From Akkermansiaceae bacterium (GTDB lineage Bacteria > Verrucomicrobiota > Verrucomicrobiia > Verrucomicrobiales > Akkermansiaceae), in NCBI GenBank assembly GCA_019634595.1, contig JAHCBC010000003.1:434001-498000 (forward strand): DNA of 64,000 bases, given 5' to 3'. Numbering within the stretch: position 1 is the stretch's first letter; each line of letters begins with the position of its first letter. Position numbers and translations under genes: made by a program. Below the pieces are notes generated by a model. It was not told the DNA's origin and ran no database searches. It saw only the letters and a list, made by a program, of their open reading frames with translations. Shown piece by piece: positions 31,712-50,185 of this stretch.

Positions 31712-32950
31712 TCAGAATTTGTATTCGAGGAGGACACCCGCGCTCTGCTGGTCGTAACCGAAGCCGGCGCGGCTGGAGTCATTGCTGGAAACGCGGTAGA
31801 AAATCTCGAGGCCGAGTTCCTCGGTGAAACGATAGGAAATCGCCGGGCGGACGAACCACAGGGTGTCCTTGCCCGCGTCGCCGCCGATGCCCTCCACCTG
31901 ACGGTAGGAGGCGTTCTCCACGCCGCCTTCCAGATGGGCGGTCCACTTTTCGCCGATCTTCTGCGAAACCCCGGCGGTGGCTCCGGTCAGGCGGTAGTTC
32001 TGCCCGGCGGAAAACGCGGAGGCCGTCTCGCGGCGGTAGGCGGTCAGGAAATAGTTCGTCTTCTCCGAAGGGCTCCAGTCGATGCGTCCTTCGACGACGG
32101 GGGTGACGCTGGAACCATTCGCATACTTCCGTTTTTCCGCACCTGCCTCCAGCTCGACGCGGATCTTCTCACGCGGCTGCCACTCGATCTTGCCCGTCAG
32201 GCGCTGGAACCGCTGGTCCTGCATGTCCTCCACCTCGAACCGGCCGCCACGGTAGGCGAGGCCCAGGCGGGTCTTCGGGGAATAGGCATAGCGCAGGGCC
32301 ACCTCGCCGAAGGCCTCACGGGAGTCGAGCAGCACCTTGTCCGCGTACTCCGCAATGGACTGGCCGGCGGCCACCTCAAGGGCGAGCTTCTCCCTCGGAA
32401 CCCAGGCGATCCTCACCACATGCTCGAAAAGCTGCCGGTCCGCCTGGCGTCCGGCATCCGGAGTCGCGTCACCGATCTTGCCGTAGGCCACGGAGTAATC
32501 CACGGCGGCCTTGTTTCCAACGATCCCGATGGCGGCCTTCGCCTCGTGGTCGATCCGGTTGTCGCCGCTGGTCCGGGCGTACACGACGCCGGTCGGCCGG
32601 TAGGCGATCTTCAGGTAGCCGCCCTCCTGGGAATCACGGTCGCCCCTGGAGTAGCCGATTTCGGGAGTCACCTTGCTGACGAAGTCCGACTTCGCGTCGT
32701 TCGCACTGAGGAAAATGTTGTCGTCGTAGGCAGCGGAGATGACCACCCCGAGATCGATCCCCTGGGACCGCGTCTCCCCCATCATCGGATCACGGGGAGC
32801 GACCAGCGGGGATGGCGGCGGATCATCGGCACGTCCCATCACCGCCGGATCGGTTACCGGAGTGAATTCTCGGGCGGTGGCCAGACCGGCGGCCATGAAA
32901 ATGGCCACGGTGAGAGCCCGCCCTATGGTCTGTGGGTGAAGGGAACGCAT
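31712..32950 (-). CDS. Outer-membrane beta-barrel protein of the exopolysaccharide operon
   Basis: 412 residues. Signal peptide about 1-26 (ending GLATA). The rest alternates aromatic and polar residues over about 16 strands and ends with Phe (GVLLEYKF), the usual outer-membrane barrel C-terminus. It resembles putative beta-barrel porin-2 proteins that accompany Wza-like proteins without their own outer-membrane part. It is the first gene of the minus-strand operon, so it probably helps polysaccharide leave the cell; that is inferred from position. ATG 32950 gives the signal peptide. A CCCCCCGACA stretch before the start also precedes the wbaP-like gene. Confidence 0.75.
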   Translation of the reverse strand: MRSLHPQTIGRALTVAIFMAAGLATAREFTPVTDPAVMGRADDPPPSPLVAPRDPMMGETRSQGIDLGVVISAAYDDNIFLSANDAKSDFVSKVTPEIGYSRGDRDSQEGGYLKIAYRPTGVVYARTSGDNRIDHEAKAAIGIVGNKAAVDYSVAYGKIGDATPDAGRQADRQLFEHVVRIAWVPREKLALEVAAGQSIAEYADKVLLDSREAFGEVALRYAYSPKTRLGLAYRGGRFEVEDMQDQRFQRLTGKIEWQPREKIRVELEAGAEKRKYANGSSVTPVVEGRIDWSPSEKTNYFLTAYRRETASAFSAGQNYRLTGATAGVSQKIGEKWTAHLEGGVENASYRQVEGIGGDAGKDTLWFVRPAISYRFTEELGLEIFYRVSSNDSSRAGFGYDQQSAGVLLEYKF

Positions 32951-33243
32951 TGTCGGGGGGAGCGACACGACGACGGTCCCTCCCATATGCCATGCATTCA
33001 AGGAGATTCAGGTTCCGAGTTAATACGTGATCACGTAATGCACGCAAACCCCTAGAGGTATATAACAAATTCAAGCATTCAGGCAGCCCGCCCGCCAATG
33101 ATTTACATATCTTAACAATTAAGCAAATCAACCCAGTTATTCACCGACCGTTATTAATCATTGGATTTTCCCATTCCTTGATCCCCCACCTTTCCTGATC
33201 ATCTGCCACAGGCACACCAGCGGAGCCGCGATGTGCCGAACCG
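32951..33243. promoter_or_regulatory. Divergent promoter region of the exopolysaccharide and NRPS-PKS units
   Basis: About 290 bp, markedly AT-rich from 33002 to 33180, separating the minus-strand exopolysaccharide operon from the plus-strand biosynthetic cluster. It must hold both promoters unless one is read through from elsewhere. It contains a 14-bp perfect palindrome TACGTGATCACGTA at 33024-33037 and a smaller one CTTAA-CAA-TTAAG at 33111-33123, both plausible operators. No gene was seen in it. Confidence 0.6.
33024..33037. promoter_or_regulatory. 14-bp palindrome, candidate operator
   Basis: TACGTGATCACGTA is perfectly self-complementary. It is placed about 75 bp from the exopolysaccharide start and about 205 bp from the NRPS start, in AT-rich DNA. 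It is a candidate site for a dimeric regulator that could act on both units. Confidence 0.4.
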
Positions 33244-35066
33244 ATGTCCCCCTCCATCGTGAACCTTTCCCCCACCGTTTCCGAAATCTCCTCCGGGCTG
33301 ACCGGGAGCATCTCCCGTCAAGCCAGCCTCTTTCCCGGCAAGACCGCCATCCGCTGCGGCGGGGAAAGCGTCACCTATGGAGAGCTGGAAAGCCGCTCGG
33401 ACCAACTGGCCGCCGCCATCGCCGCTGATGGCGCCGGACGCGGGGATTTCATCGGCATCGGCCTGCCACGGTCGATCGATCTGGTGGTGGCCATCCTGGC
33501 GGTGCTGAAAGCAGGGGCGGCCTACATCCCTCTCGATCCTTCCTATCCCGCCGAGCGGATCGCCCACATGACCGCCTCCGCGAAGCTCACGCGGATCATC
33601 AGCCGCGGGGATTCCGCCGGATCCTTCAATGGTGTGCGCGTCATCCCGGTGGATGCGGCCACCGGAAATGGCGCTGTCCCCGGAGAAGCCGGAGCGGATG
33701 ATTTCATCTACGCCATTTTCACGTCCGGCTCGACGGGCGTGCCGAAAGCGGCGTCCGTCTTTCACCGTGGGTTCCGGAACCTGGTCGGCTGGTATGTGGA
33801 TGAACTCACGCTGGGTCCGGAGGATGTGACGCTGGTGATCAGCTCCCCCAGCTTCGACCTGACGCAGAAAAATTTCTTCGCCCCGCTGGTGACTGGCGGG
33901 ACGATGATCCTGGATCACGGCGACCACTACGATATCCATCGTATTTCCACGCTGGTCCGCACGCATGGCGTCACGCTGGTGAACTGCACGCCCAGCGCAT
34001 TCTACCCGCTGGTGGATGCGGCGGCGGCTTCCGCTTTCGGTGATCTTTCATCGCTCCGCTTCGCGGTGCTGGGCGGCGAGCCGATTTCCGTCCCCCGGCT
34101 GCGCGGCTGGCTGACCCACCCGTCCTGCCGGGCGGAGGTGGTGAACAGCTACGGCCCGACGGAGTGCGCGGACATCTGCGCGTTCCACCGCCTGCACGCA
34201 GGAAATCTGGACGCCTACCCTTTCGTCCCCACCGGACGTGACGTGCCCAACACCATCGTGACCATCCGCGATGAGGATCTCCGAGAACTGCCGGATGGCG
34301 AAACCGGCGAACTCTGCATCGGCGGCATCGGCGTGGGCGGAGGCTATCTCCATGATCCCGCCCGCACGGCGGAGCGTTTCACCGGCGGTATCTACCGCAG
34401 CGGCGACCTGGCCCGGCGTCTGCCGGATGGCGTGATCGAGTTCCGGGGCCGCGCCGACCACCAAGTGAAGGTGAACGGTTTCCGGATCGAGCTGGGGGAA
34501 ATCGAGATCGCCCTTTCCACCCACCCCGGCGTGCGGGAGGCAGTGGTCCTTTCCGACGGGGAACGCCTCATCGCGCACGTGCAAGGAGAAGCGGACGCCC
34601 TCATCCTGCGGGAGCATCTGTCCGCGAAGCTGCCAGCCTACATGATCCCGGCGGAGTTCATTTCCACCGATGAGTTCCCGATGACGCCGAACGGAAAGGT
34701 GGACCGTAAGGCCCTCGCGCAGCCCGCACCGGAGAAAGCCGCGGCACCCGCGAACGGAACGGGCGGCACGCTGGAACGGCAGATCCTCGCCATCTGGTCG
34801 GAGCTGCTGGGGCGTTCCCTGACGGACCCGACGGCGAACTTCTTCGACCTGGGCGGCACTTCCATCCATCTTGCGGTGGTGCATGTCCGCCTCCGCGAGC
34901 TGACCGGCCGTGATCTCAACATCACGGACCTGTTCGCGCACCCGAGCGCCCGCGCGCTGGCCGCCCACCTTTCCCCGGCCTCCGCCGGGACCGACCTTTC
35001 CTCCACCCAGAACCGCGCCCGGCTCCAGCAGGCCGGTTTCTCAAGATTCCGCCGTCCCACACAGCC

Positions 35067-35070
<4 letters not shown>
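33244..35070 (+). CDS. NRPS loading module, A-PCP
   Basis: 608 residues with no condensation domain, so it probably loads the starter. Adenylation domain about 20-490: A3 core TSGSTGVPK at 160-168, A4/A5 region SFDLTQKNFFAPL and NSYGPTECADIC, A7 YRSGDLARR, A8 GRADHQVKVNGFRIELGEIE, A10 PMTPNGKVDRKAL. Carrier domain about 508-575 with phosphopantetheine Ser540 (FFDLGGTSIH). By eye the ten-residue specificity code reads D-L-K-N-V-G-S-D-I-K, which I cannot assign to a known substrate. The stop overlaps the next start (ATGA at 35067), so production is coupled to the PKS-NRPS. In this cluster it should pass its amino acid to the ketosynthase. Confidence 0.93.
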
Positions 35071-43991
<8,921 letters not shown>

Positions 43992-43995
43992 CTGC

Positions 43996-46900
43996 ATGAC
44001 AGACCCGTCCACCACCGAGGAGATCCTGGCGTTCCCCGCCTCCGTCGCGCAGCAGTCATTCTGGTATCTGGAGCTGCTGGACAAGAACGTCAGCGCCTTC
44101 AACGTCCCGTTGCGCTACCGCATCGACGGTCCGCTGGACGGCGCATTGCTCGAAAAGGCGCTCCTCAACATCGCGGACCGGCACGAGATCCTGAGAACCC
44201 ACTTCGAGGAGGAGGACGGCGAACTGCTGCAGGTGGTGGAAAGCACCTCATCCTTCCAGCTCACCCACGGGGACATCAGCGGGCTTCCGGAGAATGAACG
44301 GGAAGCGGAAGCGGACCGTCTCGGCGGCGTGGAGGGCAACCGCCACTTCGCCCTCGGGAAAGGCCCGTTGTTCCGTGCGGAACTCGTCCGCCTGGCACCG
44401 GAGCGCCACCATCTCCACGTCACCTTCCATCACGCCATCTTCGACGGACTCTCCATCGGCAACTTCGTCAACGAACTGCGCCACGGCTATGAGGTGTTGG
44501 TGTCCGGCAGCGCGGATGAACTGCCCCCCCTGCCGATCCAGTACGGTGACTTCAGCGTCTGGCAAAAGGAAACGCTCCCCTCCGCAGGGATCGCCAGGCA
44601 GCTCAACTGGTGGCAGGAAAAGCTCGCCGGGATGACGGAGCCGGAACTGCCCACCGACAGGCCGCGGCCGTCGCGCAAGTCATGGAAAGGCTCCATCGTC
44701 AAAGTCCCGGTACCCGCCGGGATGACGGAGAAACTCCAGGCCATCGCCAGCCGCCGGAGCGCAACCCTTTTCCACGTCCAGTTGGCGGCGTTCAAGCTCC
44801 TGCTGCACCGCTACACCGGGGCCACGGACATCCCCGTCGGCACGCCTGTCAGCGGGCGCACGCGCGGGGAACTGGAACCGTTGATCGGCGTTTTCATCAA
44901 CTCGCTGATCCTGCGGAGCGACCTTTCCGGGGATCCCACCTTCGACGAACTGCTCGGGCGCGTGCGTGACACCGCCGTCCAAGCCATCGAGCACCAGGAT
45001 CTGCCTTTCGAGAACATCGTCCGCGCGCTCAAGCCGGAACGGGACCCGGGCCGCAATCCGCTGTTCCAGATCAATTTCAGCCAGGACCGTTTCTCACCGA
45101 AGCCGGTGCGCTCCGGTCCGCTGACGATCTCCCACATTTCCTCCGCCTCCCCCGGCTGCATCTTCGACCTCCACCTGTTCATGGCGGAGCGGGACGGGGC
45201 ATGGCAGGCCGGGTGCGATTTCAGCACCGACCTGTTCGACCGCTCCACGATGGAGCGGTTGCTGCAACACTACCTCCACCTCCTCGAACAGATCGCGCGG
45301 ACGCCGGATGAACGGATCAGCCGGCTGGATCTGCTGACGGACACAGAGTCCTCGCGGATCCTGGACGACTGGAGCACCGCGCCTGCAGCTTACCCACGGG
45401 ATGAAACCGTCGGCGGCTTGTTCCGGAGCATCGCGAAAGAGCACCCGGAGAAAACGGCGCTGATCCATGGCGACAGGCAAACGACGTATGGGGAACTGGA
45501 CGGGCGGGCACGGGCCATCGCCTCGAAACTCCGGGCATCCGGCATGACACCGGGAGATCTGGTCGCTGTCATTTCGCCGCCCACCGCAGACATGATCGCG
45601 GCGCTGGTGGGCATCGCGATGGCGGGTGGAGCCTATGTGCCGCTGAATCCCGCCGACCCCGCGGAGCGCAGCAAGCTCCTGCTCGACGAATGCGGCGCGA
45701 AGTTCCTGCTGTCCGATTCGGACGAGGCCTTGCTTTCCGGCGTCACCCGCATCCCGCTCGCGGAGGCAACCTCTTCCAATGCCGTGGATGAAGTGGAATC
45801 CGGCGTGCAGGCCGGGGATGCGGCCTATCTGATGTTCACGTCCGGTTCCACCGGGACGCCGAAGGGAGTGCTGGTCCCCCACCGCGCCATCGTCCGGCTG
45901 GTGAAGAACGCGAACTTCCTGCCCATCGGGAAAGACGATGTCTTCCTCCATGCCGCGCCCGCTTCCTTCGACGCGGCCACGCTGGAGATCTGGGGGCCGC
46001 TGCTCAACGGAGCCAGCCTCGTCCTGCCGGGGGAAGGCACCAGCCTGGACCAGATCGCCTCCTGTGTCCGCGACCATGGCGTGACCGTCCTCTGGCTCAC
46101 CTCCGGGCTTTTCAACCTGATGGTCGAGGAACATGCGGAGGCGCTCTCCGGCCTGAAGTTCCTCCTCGCCGGTGGTGACGTGCTTTCCATGCCGCATGTG
46201 AAGAAGGCGATGGCCGCGCTGCCGCTGACCACGCTCATCAACGGCTACGGCCCCACGGAGAACACCACCTTCACCACCTGCCACACCATCACGCGCGGGG
46301 ATCTCAGCCGCGTGTCCATCCCCATCGGACGGGCGGTGTCGAACACCACCGTGTTCGTGCTGGATCCCTCCGGCATGCCGGTGCCTCCCGGCATCCCCGG
46401 TGAACTCCACACGGGCGGAGACGGTCTGGCCATCGGCTACCACCGGGACGCCGCGTTGACCGCGGAAAAGTTCATCGCCCATCCACGCTTCGGGCGGCTC
46501 TACCGGACCGGCGACCGCTGCCGCTGGACGGCGGATGGCACGTTGGAATTCATCGGCCGCACCGACCACCAGGTGAAGGTCCGCGGCTTCCGCATCGAGC
46601 CGGGTGAAATCGAAGCCGTCCTCGGTTCCCACCCGGATGTCCGGCAGGCAAAGGTCGCCGTGCGGGGTAGCGACTCCGGATCGAAGCGCATCCTCGCCTG
46701 GATCCAGCCCGCGCCGGGCGCCAGCCCCACACCCGCCGTCCTCCGGGCCTACCTTGCCGGTGTGCTGCCCGCTTTCATGTGCCCGGACGCCATCGGCATC
46801 ATCGACCGTTTCCCGATCACCGCCAACGGCAAGATCGACAGCCGCGCGCTCGCTGATCCACAGGCGGAGAAACAACCGGCGAAGGAACATGCGCCTCCCA

Positions 46901-47958
46901 CGGGCGAAACGGAGCAGCGGCTCGCCCGCATCTGGAGTGACCTGCTGGGCATCCCGGACATCAGCCGCAATGATGAGTTCTTCGCGCTGGGCGGCCACTC
47001 GCTCATGGCCCTGCGGATGTTTTCCCGCCTCAACCGGGAGTTCGACCGCAGCCTGCCGCTTTCCGCCCTCATCAGCCATCCGACGGTGGGCGAACTGGCG
47101 CTCCTGCTGGAACCGGACCGCCCGGCACCACTTCCTGAAAAACAGGGCACCGGCCTGCTGGTGCCGCTTTCCCCGGAAGGGACGCAACCTCCCCTGATCT
47201 GCATCCACGGAGGTGACGGCGGCGTGTTGTTCTACCGGGAGCTGGCGGCACTGCTCCCCGCCGACCTTCCCGTCTATGCCATCGAGTCAACGGAGCTGAG
47301 CAACAGCGGCCCCATCACTCCCATGAGCATCGGGGAAACCGCCGCCGCCTACATGCAGACGTTGCTCTCCGCCCATCCGCAGGGTCCGTTCCGGCTCGCG
47401 GGCTACTCCTTCGGCGGTGTGGTGGCCCACGAGATGGCCTGCCTGCTGCTGGAGAAAGGGCACCAGGTGGACTTCCTCGGCCTGCTGGACACGCACAATC
47501 CCGCCGCGCCGCATGTGGAAAACAACATCCCCAGGCGCATCGCCACGTTCTGGAAAAACAACAGCGACACCCCGCTCGCGCCGCGGGTGGTGAAGCTGGC
47601 CGCACGCTTCGCGGATGGTGTCGCCACCAACCGGAGGGTGAGGAAAGAGGAAGAGGAGGCCGCCTCCACACCCGCCGAAGCCCACGGCGACCTCCGCCGC
47701 GTGCAGGTGCGGCAGGAGAACTGGCGGGCGATGCAGGCCTACCAGCCCCGGCCCTTTGCCGGAAAAATCAGCCTCTTCCGGGCGAAGGAACAGGGCGACA
47801 ACATCGAGTGGCCGGAGGACTACGGCTGGCGGGAACATGCCTTGGGCGGCTTCGAGATCGTCCCCGTTTCCGGCAAGCACCTCACCTTGTTCGACCCCGG
47901 GAACGTCCGCCATCTGGCGGAAAAGCTCGCTCCAAGGATATCCGCCAAAAGGGGATGA
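43996..47958 (+). CDS. Terminal NRPS module, C-A-PCP-TE
   Basis: 1320 residues. Condensation domain about 8-440 with HHAIFDG (His145, His146, Asp150). Adenylation domain about 465-930 with A3 TSGSTGTPKG at 615 and Asp659 in SFDAATLEIW; the code reads D-A-L-W-L-A-G-T-F-K, near the valine-type codes (D-A-x-W-x-G-G-T-F-K) with Ala at one position. Carrier domain with Ser1002 (LGGHSLMAL). Type I thioesterase about 1050-1315: HGGDGGVLFY, GYSFGG with Ser1138, LLDTHN and a late GKHLTLF histidine. It adds the last residue and releases the chain by hydrolysis or cyclisation. ATG 43996 lies four bases after the previous stop; an ATG at 43969 is also possible. Confidence 0.93.
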   Translation: MTDPSTTEEILAFPASVAQQSFWYLELLDKNVSAFNVPLRYRIDGPLDGALLEKALLNIADRHEILRTHFEEEDGELLQVVESTSSFQLTHGDISGLPENEREAEADRLGGVEGNRHFALGKGPLFRAELVRLAPERHHLHVTFHHAIFDGLSIGNFVNELRHGYEVLVSGSADELPPLPIQYGDFSVWQKETLPSAGIARQLNWWQEKLAGMTEPELPTDRPRPSRKSWKGSIVKVPVPAGMTEKLQAIASRRSATLFHVQLAAFKLLLHRYTGATDIPVGTPVSGRTRGELEPLIGVFINSLILRSDLSGDPTFDELLGRVRDTAVQAIEHQDLPFENIVRALKPERDPGRNPLFQINFSQDRFSPKPVRSGPLTISHISSASPGCIFDLHLFMAERDGAWQAGCDFSTDLFDRSTMERLLQHYLHLLEQIARTPDERISRLDLLTDTESSRILDDWSTAPAAYPRDETVGGLFRSIAKEHPEKTALIHGDRQTTYGELDGRARAIASKLRASGMTPGDLVAVISPPTADMIAALVGIAMAGGAYVPLNPADPAERSKLLLDECGAKFLLSDSDEALLSGVTRIPLAEATSSNAVDEVESGVQAGDAAYLMFTSGSTGTPKGVLVPHRAIVRLVKNANFLPIGKDDVFLHAAPASFDAATLEIWGPLLNGASLVLPGEGTSLDQIASCVRDHGVTVLWLTSGLFNLMVEEHAEALSGLKFLLAGGDVLSMPHVKKAMAALPLTTLINGYGPTENTTFTTCHTITRGDLSRVSIPIGRAVSNTTVFVLDPSGMPVPPGIPGELHTGGDGLAIGYHRDAALTAEKFIAHPRFGRLYRTGDRCRWTADGTLEFIGRTDHQVKVRGFRIEPGEIEAVLGSHPDVRQAKVAVRGSDSGSKRILAWIQPAPGASPTPAVLRAYLAGVLPAFMCPDAIGIIDRFPITANGKIDSRALADPQAEKQPAKEHAPPTGETEQRLARIWSDLLGIPDISRNDEFFALGGHSLMALRMFSRLNREFDRSLPLSALISHPTVGELALLLEPDRPAPLPEKQGTGLLVPLSPEGTQPPLICIHGGDGGVLFYRELAALLPADLPVYAIESTELSNSGPITPMSIGETAAAYMQTLLSAHPQGPFRLAGYSFGGVVAHEMACLLLEKGHQVDFLGLLDTHNPAAPHVENNIPRRIATFWKNNSDTPLAPRVVKLAARFADGVATNRRVRKEEEEAASTPAEAHGDLRRVQVRQENWRAMQAYQPRPFAGKISLFRAKEQGDNIEWPEDYGWREHALGGFEIVPVSGKHLTLFDPGNVRHLAEKLAPRISAKRG

Positions 47959-48620
47959 CGATCCACATCCACGTCCTCCATCCCGGAGAGATCCGGGCGG
48001 ACATCCGCTCCCTCGATGACGGGGAAAAGGCACGCGCCGCCGCCTTCCGCTTCGAAACGGACGCGCGCCACTGGACCGCCTGCCGCAGTGGGCTGCGTGC
48101 GATTCTCGGTCAGGTCCTTTCCCTGCCACCTGCGGAGGTTCCACTGGAAACCGGCCCCGGCGGAAAGCCATGCCTGGCCGCCCCATTCGCGGACACGCAT
48201 TTCAATCTCTCCCACTGCCGGGACCTCGCCTTGGTCGCCGTCGCGCCTTTTTCCGTGGGCATCGACGTGGAACCGGAGAGCCGCGCCCGCGACCTCCTGG
48301 GCTGTGAGGAAAGCTTCTGCCATCCGCAGGAGATCGCCGCGCTGCCGGAGGATGAATTCATGCGCGCCGTGGTCCTGTTGGAGATCTGGAATGCCAAGGA
48401 AGCCCTCCTGAAAGCCCACGGCACAGGCCTACTGACACCACCCCAATCCTTTGCGGTCGATCTCGCCGATCCTTCCGGCAGGGCGTATTTCCGCCCGGAA
48501 CTCACCGCACAGCACATCCACCGGCTGATCCATCCGGCATTGCGGCACCACTCCGCCTTCATTTCATCGGAGCAGCCTGATCCCGGGATCATCTATCATA
48601 CGGACTTCCAAGCCCCGTAA
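47955..48620 (+). CDS. Sfp-type 4'-phosphopantetheinyl transferase
   Basis: 221 residues. The family motifs are present: HFNLSHCRDLALVAVA, VGIDVEPESRAR (Mg-binding Asp and Glu) and, about 45 residues later, EIWNAKEALLKAHGTGL (WxxKEA). Sfp-type enzymes move the phosphopantetheine arm from CoA to the serine of carrier domains, and this one should activate the three PCPs and the ACP of the cluster. ATG 47955 overlaps the stop of the thioesterase-containing NRPS (ATGA), so it is the fourth gene of the operon. A dedicated activator argues that the cluster is functional. Confidence 0.93.
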   Translation: MTIHIHVLHPGEIRADIRSLDDGEKARAAAFRFETDARHWTACRSGLRAILGQVLSLPPAEVPLETGPGGKPCLAAPFADTHFNLSHCRDLALVAVAPFSVGIDVEPESRARDLLGCEESFCHPQEIAALPEDEFMRAVVLLEIWNAKEALLKAHGTGLLTPPQSFAVDLADPSGRAYFRPELTAQHIHRLIHPALRHHSAFISSEQPDPGIIYHTDFQAP

Positions 48621-48671
48621 GGTGGACATTTGCCGGAGCTTCTGGCAAAAGGGCTGCACCGTCCGACCAAC

Positions 48672-50177
48672 ATGCCTGACCTGATCCAGTTCGAATGTCC
48701 CTCCTGCGCCTGCACCTTGCGCATCCCGATCGAACTGGCTGGGCTGGATGGCCCCTGCCCGACCTGCCAGCAGATCATCGTGGCACCGAATCCCTACACG
48801 GGCATCGGGGCGTATCTGGCCGTCGGAGTGATGGATCCGGCTCCCCAGATCCCAGTGGAACCGGTGCCTGAGCCTGAGCCTTACGTTCCCGCCTTTGCGG
48901 ACCCACATCCACAACCCGTGCAGGCCGCTCCGCTGCCCCAGCCTCCGTATGAGGCAATGGAACCGGTGCCCCGCCTGCAGCCGGAGTTCGAACCGCCGTT
49001 CGATCCCTCGCCGCAGCCCGCACCAGCGATGGAGCCGGTACCCCGGCTGCAGCCACAGCCCGAACCACAGCCACAATTCGCGGAGGCGGAACACTATCCT
49101 TCGCCATCGTCGGAGAACCAACCTTTCCCGGACCGCCTGATCGCCCCGAACCGGGAGCCTTCGGAGGTTTCATCCAGCCCGCGGGCATCCCATTTTGACG
49201 ACCTCTCACAAGTTCCCGCCGCCCGCAGCGGCAGCAGTAAGGGCCTCATCTTCGGCGCGCTGGCGATTCTATTGCTGGCTGGGGCGGGAGCTGCGTTTTT
49301 CCTGAAGGACGAACTGTTCCGTCCGGCCGAACTCGATGCACCACTGGCGACGCCTGCTCCCAAGATCCCGCCACCGCCTTCCATCCCGTCCCTCAACCCG
49401 CCCCTGCCCCATACGGACGAGGTGCCCACGACGAATCCCGCCCCTCCGGCTGATCCCTCCGGGAAAGCGGCAACCGAACCTCCGGCCCCGACAACCCCAC
49501 CCACCGCCGAAGCCCCGCCCGCGAAGGAACCGACGAAAGTCATCACCGCCGCGGAGACCACCCTCCGTGCCTTCCTCGAAGCTCCGGACTGGGCCAGCCG
49601 CAGCACCTACGTACTGTCCCCTGAAACCATCCGTCCGAAGATGGAGGCCTACTCGAAGGACAACCCCGATGGCCCCACTCCCTTCGAATCCTTCGCCGTG
49701 AAGCATTCCCAGGTGGATGAGGAAACCGGCTCCACCCTGTTCGTCTTCCAGGTGGAGGCTCCCGGCACCCCCGGCGGCATTCCCGTCGCGATTCTTGAAA
49801 CCTCGAAAGGCTGGCTGGTCGATTGGGAGTCCTTCGTCGAGTTCCGCGACGACCAGTTCAAGCACTTCACCGAAGGTCCGGTCGATCTGAAGGGCGACTT
49901 CCACCTCATCGTCACCGCTCCCCAGGGACCGCCCGGGACCGCCCAGGAAAACGAGAACTTCGCCGGGTTCACCCTCGCCCCGCCCCTGCCCGACCGGCAG
50001 CGCACCGCATTCGTCAGGAAGACCAGCCCCGCCTACCAGCAACTGAAGGAAGCCACCGCCGATGGCCGGATTTTCACCCCGGTGCTGGAAGTCGCCAAAC
50101 GGAATGCGGGCGACAAGCAGAGCTACCTCGAGATCCTGTCCATCAAGGCCACCGACTGGCGGCCGACGGCAAAATAA
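48672..50177 (+). CDS. Zinc-ribbon, proline-rich single-pass membrane protein
   Basis: 501 residues. An N-terminal zinc ribbon (FECPSCACTLRIP...GPCPTCQQIIV, two CxxC pairs at about 9/12 and 31/34) is followed by a 140-residue Pro/Glu/Gln-rich linker, one membrane helix at about 195-215 (GLIFGALAILLLAGAGAAFFL), a second Pro/Thr/Ala-rich linker and a folded C-terminal domain of about 210 residues outside the membrane. The C-terminal domain starts TAAETTLRAFLEAPDWASRSTYVLSPETIRPKMEAY. Proteins of this shape are frequent in Verrucomicrobia-like genomes, but their role is unknown. It lies 51 bases after the transferase gene and 8 bases before modA; a link with either is not proven. Confidence 0.75.
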   Translation: MPDLIQFECPSCACTLRIPIELAGLDGPCPTCQQIIVAPNPYTGIGAYLAVGVMDPAPQIPVEPVPEPEPYVPAFADPHPQPVQAAPLPQPPYEAMEPVPRLQPEFEPPFDPSPQPAPAMEPVPRLQPQPEPQPQFAEAEHYPSPSSENQPFPDRLIAPNREPSEVSSSPRASHFDDLSQVPAARSGSSKGLIFGALAILLLAGAGAAFFLKDELFRPAELDAPLATPAPKIPPPPSIPSLNPPLPHTDEVPTTNPAPPADPSGKAATEPPAPTTPPTAEAPPAKEPTKVITAAETTLRAFLEAPDWASRSTYVLSPETIRPKMEAYSKDNPDGPTPFESFAVKHSQVDEETGSTLFVFQVEAPGTPGGIPVAILETSKGWLVDWESFVEFRDDQFKHFTEGPVDLKGDFHLIVTAPQGPPGTAQENENFAGFTLAPPLPDRQRTAFVRKTSPAYQQLKEATADGRIFTPVLEVAKRNAGDKQSYLEILSIKATDWRPTAK

Positions 50178-50185
50178 GCCCGGCC

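Noticed and set aside
47287..48186. 299-codon minus-strand open frame across the NRPS end and the PPTase gene
   Set aside because: Antisense of the thioesterase and the PPTase, both with intact catalytic motifs.
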